DNA of 64,000 nucleotides from Boothiomyces macroporosus (taxonomy: Eukaryota; Chytridiomycota; Chytridiomycetes; Rhizophydiales; Terramycetaceae): positions 62,001 to 126,000 of the forward strand of contig JADGKB010000030.1 of assembly GCA_027604185.1 (NCBI GenBank). The letters are read 5' to 3'. Made by a program: the position numbers and the translations under genes. Every line of letters begins with the position of its first letter. The stretch's first letter is position 1. The notes beneath the pieces are model-generated. The model searched no databases, was not told where the DNA came from, and saw only the letters and a program-made list of their open reading frames with translations. Positions 46,590 to 58,646 of this stretch are shown piece by piece.

Positions 46590-48131
46590 ACCAGGTTGAT
46601 GTGATTTGAATTAAAATTCTTTGAGGTCCCTATTTATAAGCAGTGCCATGCTTGCCCCATGTGTTACAACCCCTCCAAAGTATGGAATTAAAACAGACCG
46701 GGAGCGATCGGGACGTTCTGAGATAGTTGATCGCAAGAATTAGATTAGTAATTCAATGATGTGCTTCTGCAAGCTTTCTTTGGCTGTTTGGTGATTTGGT
46801 TTGCGCACTGCGATTGTTGGTTTTCCCATTTATGAGGGTGCCACCAGGCTTTTTAATCTGAACGGGCGGATAGTTGGCAAAAAAGAGACCAAATCCGGCA
46901 CCTACAGAAAAAGGAGATTTCTGTGGTTGCAGAAACCGCATCAGATACCCCAGGAACTCGTGCTTTAATCCTCGATTCCATATATCTACCAAATGCCAAA
47001 CATAATGCAAGTACAACTATATACACTTCTTCTTGTTTGGTCACAAGAGTAACTCATTCATCTCCAATTTTGAAGTAGTACAAAGTGTGTTGCCCCGAGC
47101 CAAGTCTGTTTCCGATGATTTCCCCCAGACACAGAGTGGGGAATCAAATTGAATGTCTGTTATCAGCCAAGGGCTTGTAAGATACAACGAATTACTCTGG
47201 CTAACTCTCGTTCCAACTTATGTTGGAATAAGGCTGAAAAATTCACTAAGTTTATGTTGGTTCCGACTAGCTGGCCGGAAAAACTCCCGATTACTCAGAA
47301 ACTCTATGAAACGTTTATTCCAATATGGCCGGAACACCGGAACCCAATTCTAGAGTACCATTTCGCAATATTCGAAAATTCAGATTGGGAGCCATACTTA
47401 AGCTTTTAAGGTAATGTTTGCATTGATCTTGCCATTGGTAATCATAGATTAAATATTTGAAAAAAGTTTCTCCACTTGAATTAAGCAGAAACGTTGCGAA
47501 TCCGTTAAGAGAAAGGTCGTAGACTGTAAAGTGACGGAAACCAATGCCTTCTCATAAAAAGTCTTTATACCCAACCGCAATTTCAATGCGACTAGATTCG
47601 AAAAAGGAAATCTAGAATTGAACAGCCAAATATCGAGAGCCAAACATAGAACTCAGCGATGAAATACTGATTCAAGAGGCAAACACTAGGAAATGAAACA
47701 CTGTAATCTCAGCTCCGAAATAGCTATAAAACCCTGCATATCAAGTTTATAATCAATTATGAATATATTAGTTTTTGATGGTTGGTAGTAATCCAAATCT
47801 CTTTTTCAAAGTAACTCTGTGTCTGGAATATTTGTCGTCTGGAGAAAACCTGGCTGGATGAGCAGACTTTGTAATTTTACCATCATCCGTTATCTTTTTG
47901 AGTGTATACACTCTCTTTCCATTCTCCATAGTGTACATCAAATGCATATTGAGTTTTTGTTTGGTGAAAAAAAAAAGAAAAAAATAGCCCTAACGAAAAT
48001 AGGGCTACACTTCAATTCCCTGAAATGATGAGAGGAATAGATTGATTGGAAATTCAATGCGTCCGCTGATCAAACGTGGTATACAATTCAGTATGTTTAA
48101 ATTGTATGATGCGATCGCGTGATTTTGCTAA
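46590..48131. other. Gene-poor 1.5-kb region
   Basis: The longest stretch without a recognised gene. A minus-strand open frame at 46753-47016 and a plus-strand frame at 47153-47353 have no ATG-anchored conserved product. There is a purine-rich run and a hairpin at 47986-48008. It could hold an ncRNA, a spliced small gene with unusual introns, or long promoters of the Ecl1-like gene and aminopeptidase P. Confidence 0.5.
47986..48008. other. Perfect 7-bp hairpin next to an A/T run
   Basis: TAGCCCT and AGGGCTA flank a 9-nt loop, and an A-rich run lies at about 47968-47985. Read on the minus strand this is a stem followed by a T run, a shape that could end a Pol III transcript. No RNA gene was identified next to it. 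Confidence 0.4.
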
Positions 48132-48164
48132 ATGAAATTGACCGCTATCAAAGGTTTTCTTCAA

Positions 48165-50100
48165 ATGACCAAGCTACAAGCATTGAGAAAGGTTTTGAAA
48201 GAGCACAATTACCATGCATACTTGGTGCCAACGGAAGATGCTCATCAAGTAATTGGATATTAAATTCAGAGTGAATACATTGCCGCATCAGATGCTCGCC
48301 GATCATTTATCTCTGGATTCACTGGATCTGCCGGAACAGCTGTAGTTACATTGGACAAAGCTGCCTTATGGACTGACGGAAGATACTTTTTACAGGCTTC
48401 TCAACAGCTCAATTCTGACTGGATTCTGCAAAAGGATGGCCTTCCTGAAACTCCAACTAGGGAAGAATGGCTGCTTCAAGTCTTGGAAAAGAATTCAACT
48501 GTTGCGATTGATCCTACTTTGATTACTTATGGTTTCCCGTAACTAATCCCAGAAAAGTCCAAAGTGTTAAAGGAAAAGTTGGAGAAAGCCGGACACAAAC
48601 TCGTTAGTTCTCAACAAAACTTGGTTGATTTAGTTTGGGAAAGCAAGCCTAGCCCGCCTACTAATCCGGTAATGGTTTTAGATGTCAAATATGCAGGCAA
48701 ACCGTTCCAAGAAAAAGTAAAGGAAATCCAAAAGACTTTGGCAGAAAAGAATCATTGGGGATTAGTAGTCAGTGCTTTGGATGAAATTGCTTGTAACTAG
48801 TTTATAATGCTTAGGGTTATTCAATCTGCGTGGAACTGACATCGCATTCAACCCGGTATTCCTGTCATATGCGTTAGTTACATTGAACGAAGTGTATCTT
48901 TACATTGATACTACAAAAATTACACCTGAAGTCAAATCCCACTTGACTAATGTAATCATCAAACCATACAATGCTATTTTTGAAGATTTGAAAGAGTTTG
49001 GAACTCATCACGTTAGCAACACTCCTGAAAAGAAGCTGTTGATTGATCAACGTTGCAGTCTGAAATTGGTAGAGGCATTCGGACAACCAGTACATTTTAT
49101 TAATCTCAGAGATACTTGGATGTCCTTAGAAACCCTATTCAAGATGCAAAGTCTATCAAAAATGCCACTGAATTGGAAGGATTTAGACAATGCCATCGTA
49201 GAGATGCTGCTGCACTAGTAATATTCATTAACCAAGTGCCGCTATTTTGCGTGGTTGGAAAACGAATTGTTGGTTAAAAAGAACGCTGAATTATCTGAAG
49301 CTGCAGCTGCAGATAAACTAGAAGAATTCAGAAGCCAACTTGATCTGTTCAAAGGACTCAGTTTTGATACCATTTCATCTACTGGACCAAACGGGGCTAT
49401 TATTCACTACAAACCTGAACATGGAACATGTGCTAAAATCAGAGTAGACCAAATGTACTTGTGTGATTCTGGCGGTCAATATTTGGATGGTACCACCGAT
49501 GTTACAAGAACTCTGCACTTTGGAACTCCAACAGAAGAAGAAATTGATTCATTCACCAGAGTTTTAAAGGGCCATATCCAAATTGATATGCTTGTATTCC
49601 CACATGGAACTACTGGGTATATTCTTGACCCAGTTGCTAGATTGTCTTTGTGGAGAGCTGGCTTGGACTTCCGCCATGGAACTGGACATGGTGTTGGTTC
49701 CTACTTGTAAACACAATTTAACTCCAGGAATGTGCACGAAGGACCTCATGGAATTGGTATTCGTCCAACCCTCAATGAAGCCAAACTATTAGCCGGAATG
49801 ACTGTTACTAATGAACCTGGATTCTACAAAGACGGATCTTATGGTATTAGAATTGAAAATGTTTTACTCATCAAGAACGTAGACACACCAAACAAATTTG
49901 GCGGAGTCAATTTCTATGGGTTCGAACATGTAACCGTTGTTCCAATCCAAACAAAGCTTGTAAACAAGGCTCTTTTGACCCCAGATGAAATTGAATGGCT
50001 GAACAGCTACCACAAAGAATGTTTCGATTTGGTTTCCCCATTGCTTTCCAAAGACGAACCTGGATATAAATGGTTGGAAAGAGAGACCCGCGCAATTTAA
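48165..50100 (+). CDS. Xaa-Pro aminopeptidase P (APP1-like)
   Basis: A cytosolic metallopeptidase of the creatinase fold that removes N-terminal residues before proline; 603 residues. The N-terminal domains contain [19 protein letters not shown] and [12 protein letters not shown]. The M24 domain has the metal ligands Asp-Asp ([18 protein letters not shown]), His ([18 protein letters not shown]) and two Glu ([29 protein letters not shown] region). Introns: 48249-48269, 48532-48552 (5' GTTTC), 48793-48814, 49090-49109, 49218-49236, 49707-49727. An in-frame ATG at 48132 could add 11 residues. Six 19-22 nt introns must all be removed to obtain the family sequence. Confidence 0.94.
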
Positions 50101-50159
50101 TAAACTCATTTTCCACCTAAATGTTCACAATAGACTTTTTTTTTGCAAAAAAAAGCAAA

Positions 50160-51097
50160 ATGCAAGTTGTCAAACAGCTGATAGAGATCCTCACAAAATA
50201 CCTGTTCAAACTAATAGTATTTCTCCTCAAGCTTGGTCCTATACCCAAGCATGTCGGGTTCATTATGGACGGCAACAGACGATTCGCAAAGCGATTAAAA
50301 ATGGAATCTTACAAGGGCCATTCGTTCGGATTCAAACAGCTAGAAAATGTATTTTGCATTAATATAGACCCTCGAATGGTGCATGGCAATGGGAATTAAA
50401 GTAGTATCCGTCTACGCATTCTCTATTGAGAATTTCAAAAGAACACAAAAAGAAATTGATGTGCTGATGGACTTGGCAGAAGAGAAATTTGAAGAATTTT
50501 TAAAGCAGGATGCGTTCATTAATCGGAATGGAATTTGTGTCCGAGTTATTGGAGATTTATCACTGTTGCGACCAACTACTCGCAAAGCTGCTGAAAAACT
50601 AATGTGGCATACTAGGAATGGAACTAATGCGATACTGAATATTGCTTGTCCTTACACTTCTACAGAAGAAATGAATAGTGCAATTAATGGAGTAAAAGTT
50701 GGGCTGGAAGCTGGGAAATTGGAAAAGAACGATGTAACAGAATACTTGCTGGACGATTGCATGTATACACAGGACACGTATCCATTAGATGTTATGGTGC
50801 GAACTTCTGGAGAAGTTAGATTATCTGACTTTATGCTCTGGCAGGTCGTTTATGTTTAACATAGACTTCAAAATTCGCATCAATTCATTTTATCAATGTT
50901 CTTTGGCCCGAATTCAGTTTCTGGAACATGCTGCCAATTTTTGTTAGTTATCAGTTGAATTACAAATCAAACAAAGTAATTTCACTTAACTTTAGAAAGC
51001 TAGGGACGCATACGAATCCCTTAAACCAAAGGATAATAGAATTGACGGGTATTTAAAAGATCTGTATTCTAGCAGACTGGAGAGCTGTAGACAATAA
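50160..51097 (+). CDS. RER2: cis-prenyltransferase, dehydrodolichyl diphosphate synthase
   Basis: An ER enzyme that builds the dolichol chain for protein glycosylation; 292 residues. Motifs of the UPP/DHDDS family: KHVGFIMDGNRRFAKR, GHSFGFKQLENTLEWCMAMG (across intron 1), VVSVYAFSIENFKRT, VRVIGDLSLL, VRTSGEVRLSDFMLWQ (RTSGE...S/F-W-Q substrate site) and LWPEFSFWNMLP. Introns: 50349-50367, 50844-50863 (5' GTCGT), 50976-50995. The preceding hydrophobic stretch (LFKLIVFLLKL) may attach it to the ER membrane. A longer start exists at 50121, 20 bp after the upstream stop. RER2 against SRT1 cannot be decided. Confidence 0.93.
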
Positions 51098-51152
51098 ATT
51101 AATAGTAATAAGGAAAGTCTTTAGTTTCAAGGATTCTTTAAAATGCCTTCAT

Positions 51153-53450
51153 TTATTTGCGTGATTCTTCTTCAATAGTAGTAGTCAACTTTTCCACCTT
51201 TTCAATATCTTGTGCCGCCATTTCAATCATGTAAATCAACTTTTTGATACCAATAGAAATCTTGTTGCCGTAGTCAGATGTAGTAATTGCACGAACTGCT
51301 TCTTGTCTTTGAGAATCATCAAAGGATCCCAAATCTCTGAGCACGGTATCGATGGATGATACCGCTGTCACATTTGGAACATAGATTGATGAGTTGAAGG
51401 CATCTATTAGTTCCATTTGTTCTAGAATACTTTTTTGTGAAGTGGTGGCAAGGATCAATAGCTTATGTCCTTTTGGAGGAGGTTTCTTTAGTAACACAAG
51501 CAAGGTTTGAAGGACAATGTTGGAAAATCTAGGTCCAATGGAAACCCAATCCAGTAATCTTTCGATAGAGTCTATTACAACAACTGAAAGAGGAGATTTG
51601 TACGCATCGTTAAAGATTTTGCTGATGGTGCCCATCTTTGCTTGTTCGGTGAATCCAACCATTGATTCAGGCGAGATCAATTTGATGAATGGGAACTCAC
51701 TGGTCATGGCGATTGTGGATGCCAATGCAGTTTTACCGCTTCCAACTGGACCATGCAGCAAAACTGATACAAGCGGTGTTCTTGCACTATTTCTTACTTG
51801 ATCCACATACAATTGTCCATCATTCAAGATTCGCTATTATCAAAACAGTAGTACCTCAATACTATAGTGGAACTTGATAATGCCATTAGCAACGCATTGC
51901 TGAAGTTCCGTTTCGGCAACACCAAAGGCAGGTCTCACTTCTTCTAATGCATGAATGAAATCAGATCTGGCAATTTTGATTTTATCGAAATCTTGAGCAA
52001 CTTGTGCATTGTCTCCAATCTTCACATGTCGATTGAACGCAAAAGAACTGGCGCTTTTGATTAACCCAGCGATTTCAGCACCACTAAAGTTCTTTGTTAA
52101 AGCTGCAATCTCCTTGAGATCAACATCAGGCTCAAGCAAATCATATTTACGCATCTAAATTAATACTCTAGCACCTTTTGGGTGTGTACATTCAAGATTT
52201 GTACACGACCTTTTTCATCAGGAAGATTGATTTCCATATGAATTTCAAGACGACCTGGACGCAACAGCGCTTCATCAATCATATCCATTCTGTTTGTCAT
52301 ACCTATAATCAAGATATTATTCAGTTGATCAACACCATCCATCTTTGACAGCAACTGGTTGACAATAGAGTCACCGGTGCCAGTACCATCATTCTTTGAC
52401 CCTCTCTGTTTACAGATAGCATCCAATTCATCAAAAATGATAATGTGAAGTCCCGATTCTTCCCCTTTAGCTTTATACTGTTGTTAATGATATTTACTTC
52501 AGCTTCAGCGGGTGCAAACAATTTACGGACATTCTCTTCAGATTGCCCGACGAATTTGTTTAAAATTTCAGGACCGTTAACGATCAATGGCTCTCTGCTG
52601 TTGAGCATTTTACCAATTTGTCTTGCCATCAAAGTTTTACCGGTACCAGGAGGACCGTAAAGTAGAATACCTTTGACATGCTGAATACCCATCTTTTCAA
52701 CTATAGATGGGGGGAAAATACGGGATACAAAGGCTCTTCTAAAGATATTGCTAAACTCATCATCCAAACCACCGATACCCAATTCAGAGAAATTGAAATT
52801 TGGCTTGATAATTTCCTTTGCAACTGAACTATGGTTTAAAATCAAAATACTTTGCTTCAGACCCTACAAATTTGATTGGATAGTCACCGTCCTTTGTGAA
52901 TCTGATTCCTGTCTTTTCCATCAAGATGCCTCTCTTTGGGCCAGCGATTTCCTGCTTGGAGCCCAAATCAACCAAATCAATATTTGTAACTTCCAATAGC
53001 AAATCAATTCCTCGATAGTCCATCAAAATAGATTGTCCAACTGTTAGGACTTGGGTATTGAACCATTTGATGAACAAGCTGCTTAATTGATCTGTATCGA
53101 ATGGATCAGTAGCTACTGTCGATTTTTTCAAAAATGATACTTGCAGTGTCAATCTGGCAATGAATAGTTCCTTTGAAGGCTCAAAAGTTCTGATTCGCAC
53201 ATCTACAATTATCCCAATCAGTACCTTGATTCAACGACAATCCTGCCAATTTTCGATGCAATGCAGATGTTCCTAATCCCCCCGGTGTTACTTTGGCATC
53301 AACACTATTGTTATGCTATCCTTACCCAATTGAAAAAGCGTGAAAATCATCTACAATAATGTATCGCACATTCGGATGGATGTCATTTGGATTGAGGAAT
53401 ACGAGGTTGGTTCTTGCGAGGGTCTCATCGGGACATCTAATTACTTTCAT
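51153..53450 (-). CDS. SEC18: NSF/Sec18 AAA-ATPase
   Basis: The ATPase that disassembles SNARE complexes after membrane fusion; 723 residues. N-domain: [20 protein letters not shown] and [21 protein letters not shown]1: [17 protein letters not shown], Walker A GPPGTGKT, Walker [11 protein letters not shown] (rebuilt across an intron), [18 protein letters not shown]2: Walker A GPVGSGKT and [13 protein letters not shown]. Introns: 53305-53325, 53203-53224, 52829-52850, 52478-52497, 52155-52174, 51834-51854. Length is close to yeast Sec18 (758). All signature residues seen are intact. Confidence 0.97.
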
Positions 53451-53501
53451 TTCCTTTGTTCCTTGCAAATTTGAAAAGTGAAGCGCCACTCTTTCTGGAC
53501 T

Positions 53502-53759
53502 TTACGTGTTGAATGAAATTGGCAGTCTTTTTGTATCAGTCGCCTGGACCAATTTTAGATTGAATTGGTTCACTGACTCTAGACCATTTTTACCCAAGAT
53601 AATTGCTATGAGTGGATAATTGAGAGTATCTCTTGGTGAAATGACAGCACTCTCAGGTAATTTCGTTCCGGAAATAGTGCTCTCAAACGATAGATTAGAG
53701 TACGCCATAAGGTGCACAGCTAGCGTTAAATAAACTAATATTTCAGCGATTAAGCGCAT
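53502..53759 (-). CDS. Small secreted or ER protein, unknown
   Basis: An 85-residue open frame with a clear N-terminal signal peptide (MRLIAEILVYLTLAVHLMAY) and one N-glycosylation sequon (NLS). The mature part (GTKLPESAVISPRDTLNYPL) has no recognised domain. A GTAAAG follows the last codons, so a further exon toward SEC18 is conceivable. It might also be a fragment of a larger ER protein. It lies 51 bp upstream of the SEC18 ATG on the same strand. Confidence 0.45.
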   Translation of the reverse strand: MRLIAEILVYLTLAVHLMAYSNLSFESTISGTKLPESAVISPRDTLNYPLIAIILGKNGLESVNQFNLKLVQATDTKRLPISFNT

Positions 53760-53843
53760 AAATTATGTCTAATAATTGAATCATGCCGGTCCACGGCGGA
53801 AAAAATGCAGATATAAAACACCGGAAAAAAGTTAATATACAGA

Positions 53844-54670
53844 ATGGGATTAGGACCTACGCCAGCTACTTCATCAATCATCCTTACACTAATTATTGAT
53901 GCAGGTATCCAAGTGTTTTTCTACTTGATATCAGCAGCACTAAAGACTGAAAAATTGTATGACCTTGCAGGATCGCTGACATACATTACGTGCGTTATTG
54001 TTGCAATGGCAAATAGAAATGACGGGATTGCAGCCAGACAATTGATCATGGGTATATTTACTCTTGTCTGGGCATTGCGATTAGGATCATACTTGTTTAT
54101 GCGTGTACTGAAACATTCAGATAGCAGATTTGCAGATTTGAAGAAAAGCCCAATCAAGTTTGCGATACCCTGGTTCCTGCAAATAGTTTGGATTTATTTG
54201 ACTGCATTACCTGTATTTATTATTTTGGGCAATCCTTCAAATTCACAACAGGGGCTGATATGGAGTGATATTGTAGGAATAGTGCTTTGGGCAATTGGGT
54301 TCTTGATGGAGGCAGTGGTAACTATTGGTTTATTTAGGCTGATGCACAAAAGAACAAATTTAAAAAGGAGCATCCCAGGGATTTCATAACAACAGGGCTA
54401 TTCAAGTATACCAGATATCCAAATTACTTTGGAGAGGTCTTACTATGGTTCGGTATGTGGGTAATTAGCTGTGCTGGGGTTGCCGAAAACTGGCAATGGG
54501 TGTCTGTTGTATCACCAGTGTTTGTTTACTTGTTGCTAGTCCATGGTTCTGGAGTCGCACTTTCCGAAAAAGGCCAGAAGGAGCGATATGGAGAACGACT
54601 GGATTACCAGGCTTATGTTGCGCGTACTTCTACTTTTATCCCTTGGTTTCCAAAGAAACAGGACAGTTAA
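53844..54670 (+). CDS. DUF1295 steroid-reductase-like membrane protein
   Basis: A 268-residue polytopic protein of the DUF1295/isoprenylcysteine methyltransferase-like fold. It has about six membrane spans, ALRLGSYLFMRVLKHSDSRF, and the conserved C-terminal HPRDFITTGLFKYTRYPNYF, GEVLLWFGMW and ERYGERLDYQAYVARTSTFI. The single intron (54318-54337) must be removed to join FLMEAVADAQKNKFKKEHPR. Members are ER proteins with presumed lipid or steroid reductase activity; the substrate is unknown. Confidence 0.9.
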
Positions 54671-54886
54671 TAAAGATCTTGCGAGTTTATTTTTGATATA
54701 GATTGTTGCTATCAGTAGTTCTCTACGCAAGGACGGATGGATGTAGCCCTCTTGATATCCTCACCAACTCTACTACAATTTCAAAAAACCAACTTTCTGT
54801 TAATTTATATTTATTTTTCAAAGTAGTTTTCCTGTATTTCAATTTCTGAGAAATCTTAAGTTACACATAGGTATTTGTCCAAATTA

Positions 54887-56321
54887 TTAATGTACATGTT
54901 TGTTTGGGTTGTACCTTGAGCCTCCCCAATCTGGGATAGAAGTCCCATCAGAAGTTTCAGAGTTCCTTCTCACAGGGGTGTAGGCATCTCTAGGAGGGGA
55001 ATAGTTTCTGTGTGTATTTCCACTTGAATAGTTGGATTGTGAATATCCTTGAGGGTGGTAACCTCTTGCATACTGCTGTTGGTGCTGTTGGTGATATTGA
55101 TGGTTTGGAACAGGAGGATAGTTTCCATAGTTTCGATACCCTGTGGCTCCAGAATATTCGCTTCGCATTCCATAGTCTGACCCATAATCAGAGTATGCGT
55201 ATTCTGATGGCGGGCCTTTTTGAGGATAGACGGCTACTTGCCTTGGGGACACACTTTCAAGGTCGACATCTATAGACGGTAGCGTTGGTTGACTGCCAAG
55301 TGTTGCATCCGAACCTTTGACATTGATTTTTTCTCTTTCCTGCCGTCTAGCTTCTTGAACTCTCTTTCGGGATTTTCTTTTCAAAATTTCGTCAATTCTA
55401 TCATTAAGCAGAACTTACCTCTTGTCAATTTTGTGCACGCAATATTCCTTCAGGTTTCCTCTGATATTACACAGCAGTGGAATATAGACCAGGAAAGCAA
55501 CAAAGAGTGAGGCGGCTGAGCCCAGCCAAATGAGAACGTTAATCAATTGAATCGTGAAGAACACCTTGGTTTCAGTAGACGTGGTTCCAGCATAAATATT
55601 TTGAATAGTGTTGATCGGATTGTGCTTTTGGTCGTTAAATGCCTTGTTCCAGATTTCATACAACAAAATAGCAGTCAAAAACTGACGTGGAAGTTCCGCA
55701 AATACCAAACGCTTCCAGCCTATTCATTAGCAAACCAGTACCTCTAAATTTGAAAAACACCCAGAAAGCCAACACATCGATTGTTTTTCTAGAATTTTGA
55801 ATTTGGGTAAAGAAACAGTAGTGCGGATATGAACGAATTGTATAGTATCTATAAGCGATAACACAAGTAAATGCATAGGAAATGTCCCTCGATTTGATAA
55901 TGGTGATTGCCTTCTTCCATTCAAACGCCAAGAGCACAAAGGATAGAAGCAGGGATGCCAAGATAATCATAAACATTTGAGTAACACCAATTGCTGCAAT
56001 AACCGGATTACTTGATATAGCATTAGTGTCTGACTGATTGATGCTGTTCGCCAGTTGAAATGTTGCGTTCTATGTTAGTCCGATATTACTTTTCCCTGAA
56101 AGGCATCCGAAAGAGAGTTCTTGTTCGAAACCAGCAAAATGGTAATGGAAGCCATTTCAACCATGTAGACAAGGATTTCTAATTAGTCCAGCTGTACCTT
56201 TCAAGGTGGCAAAAAACACTGTAGAATAAGCTAATCGCCTGGCTAGCGATGGATCGGTGAAATCGTCTACATCAACAAAGTCAAATTTATGATCTGGAAT
56301 TTCTTCTCTCTTCCAGCTCAT
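54887..56321 (-). CDS. KCH1: Kch1-type fungal potassium channel/transporter
   Basis: A plasma-membrane protein needed for low-affinity K+ uptake and Ca2+ signalling responses in yeasts; 450 residues. Family signature: MSWKREEIPDHKFDFVDVDD, KSRDISYAFTCVIAYRYYTI, SYPHYCFFTQIQNSRKTIDV, FWVFFKFRGWKRLVFAELPR and QFLTAILLYE. Four hydrophobic segments are followed by a cytosolic tail rich in Tyr, Gly, Gln and Asn. Introns: 56179-56197, 56070-56089, 55720-55741, 55398-55418. The start at 56321 (MSWKREE) is fixed by homology; an upstream ATG at 56399 is probably not used. Confidence 0.93.
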
Positions 56322-56523
56322 TTTTTGTTTTGTAAAGAAATTTGAACTTGCGCCAAAAATGAGGCTCATTGGTGTATGAGCCTCACCTTGCAAAACCAAG
56401 AGTGAAACATAATCAAGTAGCCCTAACCCTCATGATCAAAACCTCTCTGAAACAGCTATTCCTCTATTAGGGAAAAGGGATTTTTTATTGCCCACAGTGG
56501 ATTTTAATTTCTGATTTTTCAAA

Positions 56524-57448
56524 ATGGCATCTCTAGAGTCAATGTAATGGATAGTTAAAAATAGACGCACTGCGCAAATAGAGTCTCTGAAACCATTTTC
56601 ACCGACGGAGCTGGGAAAGTCTTATTACCAAATAGTAGCCCACCTGCCATCACAAATTGTTCACATGTATATTCATTTACCACCGCAGTTTCCAGAAATG
56701 AAACCCTGGATAGAAATTAAACCGGCAGTGAATCACCCCTGGGTCAAGAATGGAGTCGTACAGAACGAGAGGATTTTAAATTGGAATGTACACTCCTCGC
56801 TGGGCAAAGTTGTTGAAGAAATCATTACAGAGTTTACAATCAACCCGCCTCAAAAACTGAAATTGCAGTACTGTTTACTAATATCAGACAGTCTTTTGAT
56901 AATATGCAAAAGGAAGAATTTCCAGAGTTGGATGGGAAAACGTAATTTTAAAATTAACTCAGTTCTGAAGAAATTGAAGAAATTCTGTTGGATGATAATG
57001 CTTTTGCGGATTATTTTTATACGCTGGATCAAGTAAAACCAATCAAACAAATGCAGGATGACCTACTTGTAAATAACGCCGAAATTGCCAGTACCTTTTG
57101 TTTTATCCTAGAATCTAACTTGAGCAGGAAGGATCAAATAGAGGATTTAAAGAAACGTATTCAGGCACTACAGAATATCAATGCTGAGCATAGGAAGCAG
57201 CTTGATCAGCTATTATACGAGCAGCAGCAGGAATTAACAGTAATCATTACTAAATATAGCGATTTGGCTCAGAGTACTTGACCGAACAGCTTAGACAGCT
57301 GGTAGCTACTAGCGACGACATGACTGAGCTTTCAGCTGCTTCGTTTTTGGAAGGGAAGCTGTCCGAAGACGAATTTATAAAAGCTTTTAAAGAATCTAGA
57401 AAACTATACCATCTAAGAAACGCGAAACTGGAAAATCTCACTAAATAA
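56524..57448 (+). CDS. VPS37: ESCRT-I subunit Vps37
   Basis: A 273-residue endosomal sorting factor. The N-terminal 110 residues look like a UEV domain (MYIHLPPQFPEMKPWIEIKP, NHPWVKNGVVQNERILNW, HSSLGKVVEEIITEFTINPP), as in VPS37A. The C-terminal Mod(r) helices follow (FPELDGKTSEEIEEILLDDN, QQQELTRFGSEYLTEQLRQL, AASFLEGKLSEDEFIKAFKE, SRKLYHLRNAKLENL). Introns: 56544-56564, 56868-56887, 56942-56962, 57091-57111 and 57240-57259. The fourth is 21 nt without an in-frame stop, so its retention would add seven residues. Confidence 0.92.
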
Positions 57449-57455
57449 ATTTCTA

Positions 57456-58425
57456 TTATCTACTTACTCTTGAGCTGCGAGTATTTGAAGATTTCGAGTG
57501 CACAGTAGCAGGTTTGTATGACCAACCTTCATTCCTGATGAACCCAATCATGTTAAGTATGCCACCAGAAGATAAACCAACTCCTGTAATGAAAATTACA
57601 TAGTCATTATAGTAATCAAAGATCCCTAGCAAAATGTATGGAATGCACAAAGTCCTAAGTCATAGATAATTACCATTGAATAAAGTAATTCATGATAAAA
57701 GTCAGTATTTTTCGAGCGGATCGTTTCAGCACTTCATCATTCCCACTATTGGGTTTCTGAGGCAGGCTCCCATCTTGCGAGTGAAAGGATTTGGAATGAA
57801 TAATGCTTTTTACAACCACCATATTCTTTTTCTTTGTTTTCTTTACTTTTTGTATTTCTAACAGTACCCTTGAGCCCAGTATTAATACTATTAAAAACAT
57901 GGTGGTGTCTACCACGAGTGATACAATTGAAACTGCTTTGTTTGGGCTGTACATGGCCTCATAGCACCAATACCAGCTTTGGCCGTTTGAAGAGAATGCG
58001 ATGCCTTCCATCATCAACGCAAATCCAAAAACAAACAGCATCAATTTCCAATCATGTTTTCCTAAATCCAATGGTCTTCGTAGGACAGTGCTGCAGTATA
58101 CAACGACTGAAATTGATGCCACTAGAATCATATTGGAAGCTGCTGAAAATCCAGCGGCAGCAGCAACAAGTTTACAAGAAAGTCCATCCCAGTCTTTCCG
58201 ATAGATTACATTATGTACATAATTGAACATGCATGAAATATACAAGAATATATCTGTAATTGCAATGTAGAAGGGGAATTTAAGTGTTATTGGTTTTGCT
58301 CGATCCTTTTTCCATTTGTAAAGTACACGATAAATCACATAGAATGAACCAAATAAGCTGAATTGCATCAGCGTTATGCCGACGCCATATATCAATGGTG
58401 CGGCATCCTCTGGAGGTAACTGCAT
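57456..58425 (-). CDS. Seven-TM cAMP-receptor-like GPCR, copy 1
   Basis: A 316-residue seven-transmembrane protein of the Dictyostelium cAR/fungal cAMP-receptor-like group. Spans include YGVGITLMQFSLFGSFYVIY, FPFYIAITDIFLYISCMF, AAAAGFSAASNMILVASISV, KLMLFVFGFALMMEGIAF, VSIVSLVVDTTMFLIVLIL and YVIFITGVGLSSGGILNMIG. Paired Cys (LSCKL; WYWCYE) can bridge the extracellular loops. The basic third loop (VKKTKKKN) would face a G protein. One intron (57655-57673) lies just before TM6. It is a tandem paralogue of the gene at 58647-59632. The ligand is unknown. Its stop lies 7 bp from the VPS37 stop. Confidence 0.85.
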
Positions 58426-58646
58426 ACTTGTTCTGCAAAGTATAAATGACGTCCAAGAACGCGTAATAATAGCAAATGGACTAGAAATGGAAAGAAAGCA
58501 GCCATAATATAATCGTCAACTATTATTGAACAATCTGAAAGACTGAAGGCATCGTAGTTACATGTTTGATTTATTTATGTATTCAAATATTATCCTCAAT
58601 GTAAAAGAATCGATATTGCCAACTGATAGAGTATCTATGTGCCAGA

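Noticed and set aside
48532..48552. In-frame TAA in aminopeptidase P as a recoded stop
   Set aside because: A 21-nt intron starting GTTTC removes the stop, keeps the frame and gives a sensible LITYEKSKV junction.
56988..57281. VPS37 second half as a separate small gene
   Set aside because: It is an internal exon group; removal of the flanking short introns joins it to the UEV-like part and the Mod(r) end.
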